From Burkholderia sp. BCC1644 (GTDB taxonomy: Bacteria; Pseudomonadota; Gammaproteobacteria; Burkholderiales; Burkholderiaceae): 64,000 nucleotides of DNA. Shown here piece by piece: positions 29,971 to 39,590 of this stretch. Positions within the stretch are counted from its first letter, which is position 1. Every line of letters starts with the position of its first letter. The DNA lies in assembly GCF_902833225.1 (NCBI RefSeq), contig NZ_CADFEI010000008.1:62001-126000 (forward strand). Reading direction: 5' to 3'. The notes beneath the pieces are model-generated. The model ran no database searches, was not told the origin of the DNA, and was given only the letters and a program-made list of their open reading frames with translations. The position numbers and the translations under genes are program-made.

Positions 29971-30076
29971 CGTGAGGCGTTGGGTGGCCGCGGTTGCGGC
30001 TGCCCTGCTCGCGATACGCCCTCAGGCCGAGTCGATTGACGAAGGCGCTACGAGGTTCTCGCAGGACGGCACAAAT

Positions 30077-30520
30077 CTACTCGATGTCATCCGGTTCGCC
30101 ATGACGAATCACGACCGGCTGCGAAGGCGTTCCCGTCGCCGTCATCGGCTCCCGCCGCCCGACGCGCTCGTCTTCTGCAATCCGGTCCAGTACATCACTG
30201 ACAAAGCCGAAATAGCGACAAACGTCATTCCGGTCGCCATCGAAATCGATGGTTGGACAGGCGCCTAGCTCAGGGCCGCCGCTCCAGGTGAGATGAATGA
30301 TCGAGTAACGCCCCGACTCGTCAGCGTGAGCGCACAGAACGTCGTCGTTACCGAGGGCATGCGCCATCACCATCAGCCTGCGTCCATGAAACGGGTGGTC
30401 AGGGTGAAGCTCCACGTCAAGTTCTGCCTGGATTCGCGCATGGTCGAGATCACACGCCGAGTGGGGGTGCGCAACTTCGCACCAATCCTCGGGCAACGTA
30501 AAGCCGTTCTGCTGCTCCAT
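30077..30520 (-). CDS. Hypothetical protein
   Basis: This 147-residue acidic protein has no export signal and no family that I recognise. It contains several Trp, Cys and His residues (LPEDWCEVAHPHS, HLTWSGGPELGACP, FDGDRNDVCRYFGFVSDVL). The ATG at 30520 is preceded by AGGGG; a GTG at 30613 gives an extension of 31 residues that looks less natural. Its size and acidity resemble small immunity proteins, but no toxin gene is adjacent. Existence as a gene is likely but not certain. Confidence 0.55.
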   Translation of the reverse strand: MEQQNGFTLPEDWCEVAHPHSACDLDHARIQAELDVELHPDHPFHGRRLMVMAHALGNDDVLCAHADESGRYSIIHLTWSGGPELGACPTIDFDGDRNDVCRYFGFVSDVLDRIAEDERVGRREPMTATGTPSQPVVIRHGEPDDIE

Positions 30521-30903
30521 CGAACCAACCCCTGTCAACAACGCTGAATAACTCTGTTCCACGAGCCGCTTTCCACCTTCTCCGGCTCCATGAATGCCCA
30601 AGTCGAACGACACCGAGTGCAGCGACAGTACATTGCAGGCCCTGCTGACCCGGCCCGTTCGGAATCAAAAGGAGGGAAGTAATTTCCGCGAGGACTCGGC
30701 CGGTAACGGCAGCATCCCGGCATTGCGAGTATTGCTGAGATTCCCGACGCGATACGAACTGTCTGCGATCAAGCCTGGAACGGTAACCGAAGATAGCGCC
30801 AGATCCGGTTCCGGTGTTTTTGCTCGGCGCGCAACGCGCACTCCGCGATACGACGCCGGTCGACTGAGCGTCATCACGGTGTACCCGGCATGACGCACTG
30901 CCC
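30521..30903. other. Intergenic region (383 bp), no gene supported
   Basis: The stretch between the hypothetical gene and yfiB contains only short overlapping frames without ribosome-binding sites. A reverse frame ending at 30535 has a few Cys-rich codons but no recognisable homology. It may be degenerate remains. Confidence 0.3.
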
Positions 30904-31416
30904 TCACCTCGGCGAAACCACGATCGCCGCCCGCCGATTCTGCGCCCGCCCCGCCGGCGTCTTGTTATCCCCTACCGGATCGAGTTTCCCTCTCCCGACA
31001 ATCGCGACCTGCTTCGCATCCATTCCGACATCGACAAGCTCGATCGCCACCACCTCCGCCCGCCGCCTCGACAACTCGAGATCGTATTTGTCCTTCCCGT
31101 CATCATCCGAGTACCCATAAACCCGCACGCCGTTGATCCCCGCCGACCTCAACGTCCGCCCGATCCGTTCGACGATCCGCCGCACATCCGGCTTGAGGTT
31201 GTACCGGTCGAAATCGAACAGAATCGGCCCGGTCGACCCGAACTCGAACCCCTGTCCAGTCTCCTGGAATCCGGCCGACTTCAGCGCCGTGACCTGCGTC
31301 TGCGTCAGCCCGCGATGAAGCGGCGGCGGCGTCTTGCAGCCCCCCAGCAGCATGCACAGCAGCAATGCGCTACCCACGCACAGCCGCCCCATGCTCACAG
31401 GAAACGAGTGGTTCAT
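30904..31416 (-). CDS. yfiB: OmpA-family lipoprotein, YfiB-like
   Basis: The 170-residue lipoprotein has a lipobox LLGGC near residue 27 and a C-terminal OmpA-like peptidoglycan-binding domain (ILFDFDRYNLKPDVRR, VYGYSDDDGKDKYDLELSRRRAE, GRAQNRRAAIVV). In Pseudomonas, YfiB is an outer-membrane partner that sequesters YfiR and thereby releases the cyclase YfiN under envelope stress. The ATG follows AAGGGG. The order yfiR-yfiN-yfiB here supports the assignment. Confidence 0.85.
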   Translation of the reverse strand: MNHSFPVSMGRLCVGSALLLCMLLGGCKTPPPLHRGLTQTQVTALKSAGFQETGQGFEFGSTGPILFDFDRYNLKPDVRRIVERIGRTLRSAGINGVRVYGYSDDDGKDKYDLELSRRRAEVVAIELVDVGMDAKQVAIVGRGKLDPVGDNKTPAGRAQNRRAAIVVSPR

Positions 31417-31503
31417 TTCGCATCCCCTTCGAGTGCGCCCTTGTTGGGCGCACTTCTTGTAAATCGCTGCTGCAGCCTCGCCCGCAGCACGAAACGTTAA
31501 ACC

Positions 31504-32772
31504 TCAAGCCGACCGGGCCACGCTCTCCGCCAATTGCCACGAGCCCGGCCGCGCGCGCTTCGCGCGGTACATCGCGGCATCCGCCGCGCGCAGCAAGCCG
31601 CTCGCGTCCGATGCGTGATCGGGATACAGCGCAACGCCGGCACTCATCATGGTGGCCACCACGCGGCCGTCGGACAGCTCGATCGACGGCGCCATGCCGG
31701 ACAAAATCTCGTCGGCGATCCGGCACACGCTGCCCGCCTCAGGCACCGCCGCCAGCATCACCGCAAATTCGTCGCCGCCGAGGCGCGCGACGAGATCGGC
31801 CTCGCGCACCTGCGTGCGCAGCCGCGACGCGATGCCGATCAGCACCGCGTCGCCGGCGTCGTGGCCGAGACAATCGTTGATCTCCTTGAAACGGTCGCAG
31901 TCGAGATACAGGACGCCGACCCGCTGCCCCGTCAAGGTGGCGTCGCACAGCGCAAGCGCCAGGCGCGACTCGAACTGCACACGGTTGGGCAACCCCGTGA
32001 GCGCATCGTGCGTCGCCTTGTGTTCGAGCGACGCGTTCTCGTCGCGCAACGTGTTCTGCCAGTCTTCGAATTCGTCGAGCAACGCATTGAAGTCGTCGCC
32101 GAGCTGGTTCAGTTCGGCGATCGCCACCGGCTCGACGCGCCGCGCGAACGCACGCTCGCGCCGCACCGCATGCGCCACGCCCGCCAGCGCGCGCAGCGGC
32201 GAAACGATGTTGCGCAACAGACGCTTGGAGCTCACATACGCGCCGAGCACGCTGACGGCCAGGCAGCCGAGAATGCCGCCGACGCCGCCCAGCAGGAAGC
32301 CGAAGAACTGATGTCCGCGCCCCCGCACGACGACGTGTCCGACGACGATGCCGTCGTGCATCACCGGGACGGTCACGGGCCCGGGCAGCGCCACGTCGGC
32401 GACGGCGCGTTCGAGCCGCGCGATCCCGTTTCCGGCGGGCAGCTGCCACGTCGCGAACAGTTGCCCCTTGCTGTCCGTGACGACCACCTGAGCAACATCC
32501 TCGTCGCCGGCGATCAACCCGATCGCCTCGTTCGCCGCGACGCGATCGCCGAACACGAGCGCCGCCTCGACCGTATAACCGAGCGAGCGCGCCAGCAGGT
32601 TCAGGTTGTTGCCCGCATACGCACGCAACGCGATCACGGCGACGACGATCAGCGACACGGCCGCCATCGCCACCGCGACGAACGCAAGGCGCAGGTGCGC
32701 GCGACGCAACACGCTTTGCAGCGTCGGGCGCGGCATGCGCGAGGCGGAAACGGGGAGCGCGGACCGTGTCAT
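31504..32772 (-). CDS. yfiN: Membrane diguanylate cyclase, YfiN/TpbB-like
   Basis: This 422-residue inner-membrane enzyme has a TM helix at about 29-51, a periplasmic sensor segment (CHASE8-type), a second TM helix at about 157-182, a HAMP linker and a GGDEF domain. The active site GGDEF is intact at 332-336, with the inhibitory RxxD site at 323-326. It makes cyclic-di-GMP and promotes biofilm formation when freed from YfiR. Its ATG overlaps the yfiR stop in ATGA. Confidence 0.92.
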   Translation of the reverse strand: MTRSALPVSASRMPRPTLQSVLRRAHLRLAFVAVAMAAVSLIVVAVIALRAYAGNNLNLLARSLGYTVEAALVFGDRVAANEAIGLIAGDEDVAQVVVTDSKGQLFATWQLPAGNGIARLERAVADVALPGPVTVPVMHDGIVVGHVVVRGRGHQFFGFLLGGVGGILGCLAVSVLGAYVSSKRLLRNIVSPLRALAGVAHAVRRERAFARRVEPVAIAELNQLGDDFNALLDEFEDWQNTLRDENASLEHKATHDALTGLPNRVQFESRLALALCDATLTGQRVGVLYLDCDRFKEINDCLGHDAGDAVLIGIASRLRTQVREADLVARLGGDEFAVMLAAVPEAGSVCRIADEILSGMAPSIELSDGRVVATMMSAGVALYPDHASDASGLLRAADAAMYRAKRARPGSWQLAESVARSA

Positions 32773-33467
32773 GGCGTCACCGGCCGTCGGGCGAGGTTGA
32801 GCACGTTCGGGTGCACGCGCACGCCGCTGCGCGCGACGGCATCGAGATTGATGTCGAACGACACGCGATCGCCGTCGACATTCAGGCAGAACATGCCGCC
32901 GGCCGTGCAGGACGGATCGTGTTCCGAAATCGTCAGCACCGGATGACCGGCCACCACGGCTCTCACTCGCGCGCGTTCATCGTTGCTCAGCGTGCCGAGG
33001 TAGACGGCGTCGCACGCCATGCCGAGCGCGGGATCGTCAGGGCTCACGCGCTGCACGTCGACCAGCGTCGAGCCGGCCTCCAGCGTGTCGGTCAGGCCGC
33101 GCGCATAGTCGGGCCGGCCCGTGACGCACAGATGCAGGCGAACGGGCGTGGTCGGCCAGCGCGTGAAGCTGATGATGCCGAGCACGACCTGGCGCACGGT
33201 CGTGTCGTGTGACGAAACGGAAGGATTCGCCGGGCTCGCAGCGGCGGCGATCTGCACGGTGCCGACCGGATCGTCGGGATTGGCGGGCGCACCGGCGAGC
33301 ACGGCGGGAGCCGCACCCAGAGCGCAAACGATTGCGAACAACACGTGGCGCAGCGAAGCGGTTCGGCCAAGACGGCCGCACACCGTGCGCGCGGCGATGG
33401 CCGCCGCGGCCGCTGGCGTCGCTGCAGTCGCGAGACTGACAGTCGACGCGCACACTTTCGCATCCAT
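32769..33467 (-). CDS. yfiR: YfiR-like periplasmic repressor of the diguanylate cyclase
   Basis: The protein of about 232 residues has a hydrophobic export segment (LRHVLFAIVCALGAAPAVLAG near residues 40-60) and a YfiR domain (IISFTRWP, LHLCVTGR, LGMACDAVYLG, DPSCTAGGMFCLNV). The four cysteines of the YfiR disulfides are present. YfiR inhibits YfiN from the periplasm. The N-terminal region before the signal is unusually long, so the true start may lie downstream of the ATG at 33467. Confidence 0.83.
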   Translation of the reverse strand: MDAKVCASTVSLATAATPAAAAAIAARTVCGRLGRTASLRHVLFAIVCALGAAPAVLAGAPANPDDPVGTVQIAAAASPANPSVSSHDTTVRQVVLGIISFTRWPTTPVRLHLCVTGRPDYARGLTDTLEAGSTLVDVQRVSPDDPALGMACDAVYLGTLSNDERARVRAVVAGHPVLTISEHDPSCTAGGMFCLNVDGDRVSFDINLDAVARSGVRVHPNVLNLARRPVTP

Positions 33468-33747
33468 GATGGCAACATCCGCTGGCGTCGCTCTGGCGCT
33501 GCCTCCCGCCTCCCTCCATGCGCGTGCAGGCACCGAATTACGCGCACGATTTCTTCATCTTAGGTAAAAATTCGGATGACCAAGCAGTGGGAAACACCCG
33601 ATAAAACGTCGGAAGGCATGCGGAATCGGTGTTGATTCACGACGATGCGGGCGCGCGTGCCGGCCGGCGTCGATGCGGTGTCGACGCCGGCAAATTGATC
33701 AGCGGATTGGATGCCCGTGCGCGGCAAACTTCATACGTTCCCGCGCG

Positions 33748-35994
33748 CTACGCGATCGCCGACAAATCGAACGGCGTCTCCCGCAACCGCTTCCCCGTCA
33801 GCCTGAACACCGCATTCGCAATCGCGGGCGTCACCGCCGGGCTCGACAGTTCGCCGACGCCGCCCGGCTTCGCCGGATCGCCCTGCACGATATGAATGTC
33901 GGTGGCGGGCATGTCGCTCATCCGCATCACGCGATACGTATCGAAGTTCGACTGCTGCACGCGGCCATGCTTGAAATCGACGCGATCGGACGTTGCATGG
34001 CCGAGCCCCCACATCAGCCCGCCGTACAGTTGCTCGTCGACACCGGCCGGCGAGACCGCGATCCCGCAATCGGCCACGCACGTGAGCTTCTCCACCGTCA
34101 CCGCGCCGTCCTTGCGCACGACCCGCGCGACCACCGCGACATAGCTGTCGTACGCCTGGTTCGTCGCCACGCCGAGCGCGACGCCATCCGGCAGCGGCTG
34201 TCCCCAGCCCGCACGCTGCGCGGCTTCGCGCAGCACGGCCGCGTGGCGCGGGCGGTCGCGCATGTGCGCGAGCCGGAACTCGACCGGATCGCGCTTCGCT
34301 GCGTGTGCGGCTTCGTCCATCATCGATTCAACGGCGAACACGTTCGGGATGTAGCTCACCGCGCGAAACCAGCCGGTCGGCACACCTGTCTCCATCCGGA
34401 TCCAGCCGATGTCGCGATGCGGCGCCGAATACGCGAACTCCCACTGGGTCATCGCTTCGGTCGTGCTGAAATCCATCCGGTCGGTGCGCTCCAGATAGCC
34501 GGGCTCCCACTGCTGCGGCGACGCGGGCATCACGCCGCGCAGCCACAGCGACGCCAGATTGCCCTGCGCATCGAGCACCGCACGCGCGCGGTGGTAGCTC
34601 GCCGCGTGATAGAACAGCGCACGCATCTCGTCCTCGCGGCTGTTCATCAGCTTCACGGGCTTGCCTGTCTTCACCGCGAGCCACGTCGCCTCGAACAGCC
34701 AGTACTTCGATTCGCGCGCACCGAAGCTGCCGCCCGACACGAGTTCGTGCAGCGTCACGCGATGCGCGGGAATGCCGCCGATCACGTCGGCCGCCTCCAT
34801 CGCGGTGGACGGCACCTGCAGCCCGCCCCAGTACTCGATGCCGCCGTTGCGCGCCCACACGGTGAGGTTGATCGGCTCCAGCGGATTCGCGGCCTTGTGC
34901 GGCATCGAATACGCCGCCTCGATCGTGCGTGCGCCGTCCGCTTTCGCCTTCGCGGGATCGCCGTCGGCAATGGTCGGCACGACGCGCGCGGCCGGATCGT
35001 CGACCCACGCAGCCTGACGTGCGGCAAGCGTACTGCTGTCGAATGTCGCGAACAGGCTGTCCTCCCATTCGATCGTCAGCGCGGCCTGCCCGCGATGCGC
35101 GGACCAGTAGTCGTCCGCGAGCACCGCGACGCCGGCCTGGTTGCCGCCGAGCACGTCGGGGCGCGGCGGAATCTGCAACACCTCGCGCACGCCGGGAATC
35201 GCGAGTGCGGCCTTCGCATCGACGCTGCGCACACGACCGTCGATCATCGGGGCGCGCGTGACGACCGCGACCAGCATCCCCGGCAGCGACACGTCGATAC
35301 TGTACGGAAACGACCCGTCGGCCTTCTGCGCGGCGCCGCGCTTCTTGCGCAGCTTGCCGATGTAGCGGAACTGCGCGGGATCCTTCAGCACGACATCCTT
35401 CGGCGCCGGCAACTGCGCAGCGGCCTGCGCGAGCGAGCCGTATGTCGCGCGGCGCCCGCTCGCCGCGTGCAGCACGGCGCAGTCTGCCGTCGTACACGCC
35501 GATACGGGCACGCTCCATTGCCGCGCCGCCGCTTCGACGAGCATCGCACGCGCAGTCGCGCCCGCCCGCCGCAGCCGGTCGTACTCCATCGCGACGCTCG
35601 TGCTGCCGCCGGTCGAGAACACTTTCCACAGCGGGTGAATGTAGTCGGCGAAGAACGGATCTTCCGGCGTGATCACGTCGACGCGGAACGGATCGACGTC
35701 AAGCTCCTCGGCCACGACCGCCGCTAGCGCGGTGCGCGTACCGGTGCCCGAATCGTGCTTGTGCACGACGAGCTTGATCGTGTCGTCGGGCAGCACGCGC
35801 ACCCATGCGTTCGGTTCGAATTCACCTGCGGACGGGTGCGGATCGCCGCTCACGTTCTTGCCCGCGGCCATCGCATCGGGCATCCGGAAGCCGATCGCGA
35901 TACCGGCGGCGATCAATGCGGAACCTTGTTTGAGAAAACGCCGGCGCGGCGTGTCGTCGGCGAGCGGCGTATCCGGTGCATGATCGTTACGCAT
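33748..35994 (-). CDS. Molybdopterin-binding subunit of an aldehyde/isoquinoline-type oxidoreductase
   Basis: The 748-residue subunit has a twin-arginine export signal (PRRRFLKQGSALIAAGIAIG) and two halves of the xanthine-oxidase-type molybdenum domain: HKHDSGTGTRTALAAVVAEE early, VSGGSFGARESKYW, and ELSSPAVTPAIANAVF near the C-terminus. It resembles IorB-type enzymes that hydroxylate N-heterocycles or oxidise aldehydes. It follows the iron-sulfur subunit after one base. No FAD subunit, cytochrome or Moco chaperone gene is adjacent; electrons may pass to a carrier encoded elsewhere. Confidence 0.9.
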   Translation of the reverse strand: MRNDHAPDTPLADDTPRRRFLKQGSALIAAGIAIGFRMPDAMAAGKNVSGDPHPSAGEFEPNAWVRVLPDDTIKLVVHKHDSGTGTRTALAAVVAEELDVDPFRVDVITPEDPFFADYIHPLWKVFSTGGSTSVAMEYDRLRRAGATARAMLVEAAARQWSVPVSACTTADCAVLHAASGRRATYGSLAQAAAQLPAPKDVVLKDPAQFRYIGKLRKKRGAAQKADGSFPYSIDVSLPGMLVAVVTRAPMIDGRVRSVDAKAALAIPGVREVLQIPPRPDVLGGNQAGVAVLADDYWSAHRGQAALTIEWEDSLFATFDSSTLAARQAAWVDDPAARVVPTIADGDPAKAKADGARTIEAAYSMPHKAANPLEPINLTVWARNGGIEYWGGLQVPSTAMEAADVIGGIPAHRVTLHELVSGGSFGARESKYWLFEATWLAVKTGKPVKLMNSREDEMRALFYHAASYHRARAVLDAQGNLASLWLRGVMPASPQQWEPGYLERTDRMDFSTTEAMTQWEFAYSAPHRDIGWIRMETGVPTGWFRAVSYIPNVFAVESMMDEAAHAAKRDPVEFRLAHMRDRPRHAAVLREAAQRAGWGQPLPDGVALGVATNQAYDSYVAVVARVVRKDGAVTVEKLTCVADCGIAVSPAGVDEQLYGGLMWGLGHATSDRVDFKHGRVQQSNFDTYRVMRMSDMPATDIHIVQGDPAKPGGVGELSSPAVTPAIANAVFRLTGKRLRETPFDLSAIA

Positions 35995-35995
35995 G

Positions 35996-36490
35996 TCACG
36001 CCTCCTTCGCCGGTTCGACGGCGGCCTTCAACGCCGGATCGCCTGACGCCGCGCGCTTGATCGCACGATGAATGCGCGCATAGGTGCCGCAGCGACAGAT
36101 GTTGCCCGACATCGCCGACACGATCGCTTCGTCGTCCACCGGTTGCCCGCCCTTCAGCAGCGCGGCGGCCTGCATCAGTTGCCCCGGCTGGCAATAGCCG
36201 CATTGCGGCACGTCCTCGGCCACCCACGCGAGCTGCAGCGGATGTCGCCCGTCCGGCGACAGTCCTTCGATCGTCGTCACGTGCCGCCCGTTCGCGGCGA
36301 CGGCCGGGATCAGGCACGCGCGCACGGCCTGCCCCTCGAGATGCACGGTGCATGCGCCGCACAGGCCCTTGCCGCAGCCGAACTTGGTGCCGGTCAGCTT
36401 GAGCCGGTCGCGCAGCACCCACAGCAACGGCATATCCTCCGGTACATTCTCGAGCGAATGGCGTGTATCGTTCACGACGATGTCGATCAT
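35996..36490 (-). CDS. (2Fe-2S)-binding subunit of the molybdenum hydroxylase
   Basis: The 164-residue protein has two 2Fe-2S motifs: plant-type [18 protein letters not shown] and C-terminal [17 protein letters not shown] with [11 protein letters not shown]. It is the small subunit of two-component IorAB-like hydroxylases and probably travels with the Tat-exported large subunit, since it has no signal itself. The ATG at 36490 is used; a start seven codons earlier is unsupported. Confidence 0.92.
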   Translation of the reverse strand: MIDIVVNDTRHSLENVPEDMPLLWVLRDRLKLTGTKFGCGKGLCGACTVHLEGQAVRACLIPAVAANGRHVTTIEGLSPDGRHPLQLAWVAEDVPQCGYCQPGQLMQAAALLKGGQPVDDEAIVSAMSGNICRCGTYARIHRAIKRAASGDPALKAAVEPAKEA

Positions 36491-36538
36491 GTGCGGTCTC
36501 CTGATTCGCATTCATGGGGCGGCCGCGTCCATTGCGCG

Positions 36539-36559
36539 GTTTCGGAGCATTATCGAAAC
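36539..36559. promoter_or_regulatory. Dyad in the hydroxylase-LysR divergent gap
   Basis: GTTTCG (36539-36544) and CGAAAC (36554-36559) with a 9-base centre form a LysR-box-like dyad between the iron-sulfur subunit gene and the LysR gene. Confidence 0.4.
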
Positions 36560-36617
36560 GCGATGCACGGGTGCGCCAGCGATCATTTCGTCGAATCCCT
36601 GTCAGTCGGACTAACAG

Positions 36618-37511
36618 ATGCTCAAGCGATACCCTTCGATCCAGTCGATGCAGGCGTTTCTGCAGGCCGCCCGGGTCGGCAGCTTTTCCAGCGCCGCGCG
36701 CCAGCTGGCGCTCACGCACAGCGCGATCAGCCAGCAGATCCGCTCGCTCGAGGAATTCATCGGCCAGCCGCTGTTTGCCCGCGCCGGCGGCCGCGTGATC
36801 CTCACCGATGCGGGCACGCTGTTCGCGAACCAGTTGTCGGACGGGCTCGAACAGATCGATCGCGCGCTGTCGTCGGTGAAGGGCCGCACGACCGGACCGT
36901 CGATCCGGCTCGACGTCGATCCGGAACTGATGCAGGGCTGGCTGCCCGCGCGGCTGCCCGACCTGATGCGCACGCTCGACGGCGCGACGCTGACGGTACT
37001 GTCCGCGCCGCGCCTCGACCGCGATGCATTCGATCGTGTCGACGTTGCGCTGCGTTATGGCTACGGGGAATGGGAAGGCGTGGACAGCGCGCTGGTCTGC
37101 CCCGACCGGCTGACCGCCATGGCCGCGCCCGCCTTGCTCGAACGCTACGGGCTCGCCGCACCGCTCACGCCGGAACAGGTGCTGGCGCTGCCGCTGCTCG
37201 GCTATACGAAGCGCTCGTGGATTCCGTGGCTCGAAGCGGCCGGGCTCGAACCGGTCGAACCCGAGACGATCGCGGTGTTCGACAACGCGGCGGGACTCGT
37301 CGCGACGCTCGCGTCAGGGCTCGGCGCGGGGCTGGTGCGTGGGCTGCTCGCCGCCGACGCGCGCCGCGACGGCCGGCTCGTCGAACTCTGCACGATCGCA
37401 ATTCCGACGCACTACAACCTCCATGCGATCTGGCCGCGCGAGCGGCATGCACGCGTGAAGCCGCTGATCGACGCGATCGGCACGCTGGTCGCGCAATCGC
37501 TCGCGCCCTGA
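36618..37511 (+). CDS. LysR family regulator (GcvA-like), divergent to the hydroxylase
   Basis: This 297-residue LysR protein has the winged helix SMQAFLQAARVGSFSSAARQ followed by THSAISQQIRSLEEFIGQPL. The effector domain resembles GcvA-like members. It is divergent from the hydroxylase genes with 127 bp between starts and probably regulates them. It is convergent with a second LysR gene (9 bp apart). Confidence 0.87.
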   Translation: MLKRYPSIQSMQAFLQAARVGSFSSAARQLALTHSAISQQIRSLEEFIGQPLFARAGGRVILTDAGTLFANQLSDGLEQIDRALSSVKGRTTGPSIRLDVDPELMQGWLPARLPDLMRTLDGATLTVLSAPRLDRDAFDRVDVALRYGYGEWEGVDSALVCPDRLTAMAAPALLERYGLAAPLTPEQVLALPLLGYTKRSWIPWLEAAGLEPVEPETIAVFDNAAGLVATLASGLGAGLVRGLLAADARRDGRLVELCTIAIPTHYNLHAIWPRERHARVKPLIDAIGTLVAQSLAP

Positions 37512-37520
37512 CCCGCACGG

Positions 37521-38411
37521 CTACACCGTGAATTCCGCCGCGACCTCGCGCACGGTTTCAAGAAACGCGCCGAGCACGGCCGACGTATCGTCCGCGCGGT
37601 AACGCGCCTGCAGCGACACTTCCAGCGCCGGCGGCAACAGCGGCACGAACGCGACACCGCCCGTCGAGATCTGCCGTGACGACGCCGGCAGCAGCGCGAC
37701 GCCCAGCCCTTCACGCACCAGCGACAGCAGCGTGTGCACTTCGACGACCTCGTGCGCGATCTGCGGCGTGAAACGCGCATCGACGCAACTCTGCTGCAGG
37801 AAGCGCGCCAGTTGCGAATGCCGCAAGCCGAATGACACGAACTGCTCGCCGGCCAGCTCGCCGAGCGCGATCGCCTCGCGCGATGCAAGCGGATGGCCGG
37901 GCGGCAGCACGGCCACGGCCGTTTCGCGCACAACGATCTCGCTGCGGATCGACGCATCGTCCTGGAACAGCCGGAAGAAGCACACGTCGAGCCGCTTCTC
38001 CTTCAGCGCGTCGATCTGCGCGGCCGGCGTCATTTCGTGCAGCGACCAGTGCACGTGCGGATGGCGTTCGGCGAACACGCGCAACGCGTGCGGGATCGGC
38101 GCGACCATCGCCGAGCTGATGATGCCGACCGCCAGCCGCCCCACTTCGCCGCGCCCCGCGCAACGCGTGAGATCGATCGCGCGATCGAACTGCGCGACGA
38201 TCAGCGGCACCTGCTCCTTCAGTGTTTTCCCTGCCTCGGTCAACTCGACGCGATGCTGCGAGCGCACGAACAACGCGGTGCCGAGCTGCTCCTCGAGCAG
38301 CCGGATCTGCTGGCTCAGCGGCGGCTGCGAGATATGGAGCCGCGCGGCTGCGCGCCCGAAATGCAGTTCGTCGGCCAGTACCGCGAAGTAACGCAACACA
38401 CGCATGTCCAT
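37521..38411 (-). CDS. LysR family regulator of the amidohydrolase/UbiD cluster
   Basis: The 296-residue regulator belongs to the CbbR/CatR-like LysR group (MRVLRYFAVLADELHFGRAA and LHISQPPLSQQIRLLEEQL), often controlling aromatic catabolism. It is divergent from the long catabolic run that starts at 38654, with 242 bp between starts, and likely activates it. ATGs at 38411 and 38405 are both possible. Confidence 0.88.
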   Translation of the reverse strand: MDMRVLRYFAVLADELHFGRAAARLHISQPPLSQQIRLLEEQLGTALFVRSQHRVELTEAGKTLKEQVPLIVAQFDRAIDLTRCAGRGEVGRLAVGIISSAMVAPIPHALRVFAERHPHVHWSLHEMTPAAQIDALKEKRLDVCFFRLFQDDASIRSEIVVRETAVAVLPPGHPLASREAIALGELAGEQFVSFGLRHSQLARFLQQSCVDARFTPQIAHEVVEVHTLLSLVREGLGVALLPASSRQISTGGVAFVPLLPPALEVSLQARYRADDTSAVLGAFLETVREVAAEFTV

Positions 38412-38467
38412 ATCGCAAACGTATCAAGAACGTCAGTAAAAAATATTGTACAGAGCGCATTCGGCTT

Positions 38468-38551
38468 GTGACACTCGGTCCCAAGCAGCAGTGCACGTCG
38501 CAGTGTGTCACTCGATGCCGGCGAGGGGAAGGCGCGAAAAAAATGCGCCTT
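38468..38551 (+). promoter_or_regulatory. Operator-like dyad and leader hairpin before the catabolic genes
   Basis: GTGACAC (38468-38474) and GTGTCAC (38505-38511) form an inverted repeat that may bind the divergent LysR protein. Just downstream AAGGCGC (38529-38535) and GCGCCTT (38545-38551) form a stem with a loop containing seven consecutive A. Both lie between the LysR gene and the first amidohydrolase. Confidence 0.35.
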
Positions 38552-38653
38552 GCAAAGGGCCGCATGAATCCGACCGACCGGGTCGCTTCATCGACGTGCC
38601 TGCCCGCGATCCGGCAACCGGCTTTTCCGGTTCCTCTCAAGGAGATCGAGTAG

Positions 38654-39556
38654 ATGATCATCGACACCAGCTGTTACCCGACGAATCTCGTCGACCTCGC
38701 GTGGCGTCACGACGGCCCGCCGTTCACCGGCGAGCGCCTGATCGAGACGATGAACGGCCCGTTCCTCATCAACGGCAAGCCGCGCCGCGTCGACAAGGCG
38801 TTCATCCAGCCGCCGCAAGGCAACACCATCTATACCTATACCGACGGCGAAAAGTCGGGCACCGAATCGATCGACGCCTACATGGCATACACGGTCGAGA
38901 TGGTGCGCAGGCACCCCGACCGCTTCATCGGCTGCTTCGTCTACAACCCGCGCTGCGGCGTGGAGAACGGCGTCAATGCGATCGATCACTACGTGCGCAA
39001 GCTCGGCTTCAAGATGGTGCAGCTCCAGGCCAACATGCACGCGTACCGCCCCGATCGCGCGCTCGACTGGCTGCGCCCCGCGCTGAAGAAATGCGCGGAA
39101 CTCGGCGTGCTCGTGAAGCTGCACACCGGCGACGGCCCGTACAGCATCCCGACCGAGTGGGTGCCGATGATCAAGGAATTCCCGACCGTCAATTTCATCA
39201 TGGCGCACTTCGGTGTGCAGACGGGCGGCGTCTACTGCTTCGAGCCGTTCCAGCTCGCGATGGATCTGCCGAACGTGTACTGCGAATCGGGCTGGTGCCT
39301 GCAGTCGCGCATCGTCGAGTTCGCGAAGGTGCTGCCGAAGCACAAGATCCTGTTCGGCTCCGACACGCCGCCGAACGAACCGGGCATGTGGCTGCGCCTG
39401 CTCGAAGTGCTCTGCTTCGATCCGCCGCAAGGGATGAATCTCGACGAGGACACGCTCGAGGATTACCTCGGCAACAACACGGCCCGGATGATCGGTCTCG
39501 AACCGACGCCCGCGCCGCGCACCGTCGACGAAGCGAAAGCGTTGCTCGCCGCGTGA
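38654..39556 (+). CDS. Amidohydrolase-family protein lacking the HxH metal motif
   Basis: This 300-residue protein is a close paralogue of the next gene product and belongs to the ACMSD/amidohydrolase_2 family of TIM-barrel decarboxylases and hydrolases. The usual N-terminal HxH metal ligands are replaced: it reads MIIDTSCYPTN where the paralogue has MIIDTHLHPTN. Later ligands remain (KLHTGDGP, MAHFGVQTGG, FGSDTPPNEPG). It may bind metal differently, be inactive, or form a hetero-oligomer with the paralogue. The gene is first in a co-directional run and starts after AAGGAG. Confidence 0.85.
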   Translation: MIIDTSCYPTNLVDLAWRHDGPPFTGERLIETMNGPFLINGKPRRVDKAFIQPPQGNTIYTYTDGEKSGTESIDAYMAYTVEMVRRHPDRFIGCFVYNPRCGVENGVNAIDHYVRKLGFKMVQLQANMHAYRPDRALDWLRPALKKCAELGVLVKLHTGDGPYSIPTEWVPMIKEFPTVNFIMAHFGVQTGGVYCFEPFQLAMDLPNVYCESGWCLQSRIVEFAKVLPKHKILFGSDTPPNEPGMWLRLLEVLCFDPPQGMNLDEDTLEDYLGNNTARMIGLEPTPAPRTVDEAKALLAA

Positions 39557-39590
39557 CGCGCGCCCCTCTCTCCCGATTCCGGAGCATTGC

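Noticed and set aside
30535-30723. Small Cys-rich reverse frame upstream of the hypothetical protein
   Set aside because: Too short and without a clear start; it overlaps the possible GTG-extended version of the neighbouring gene.
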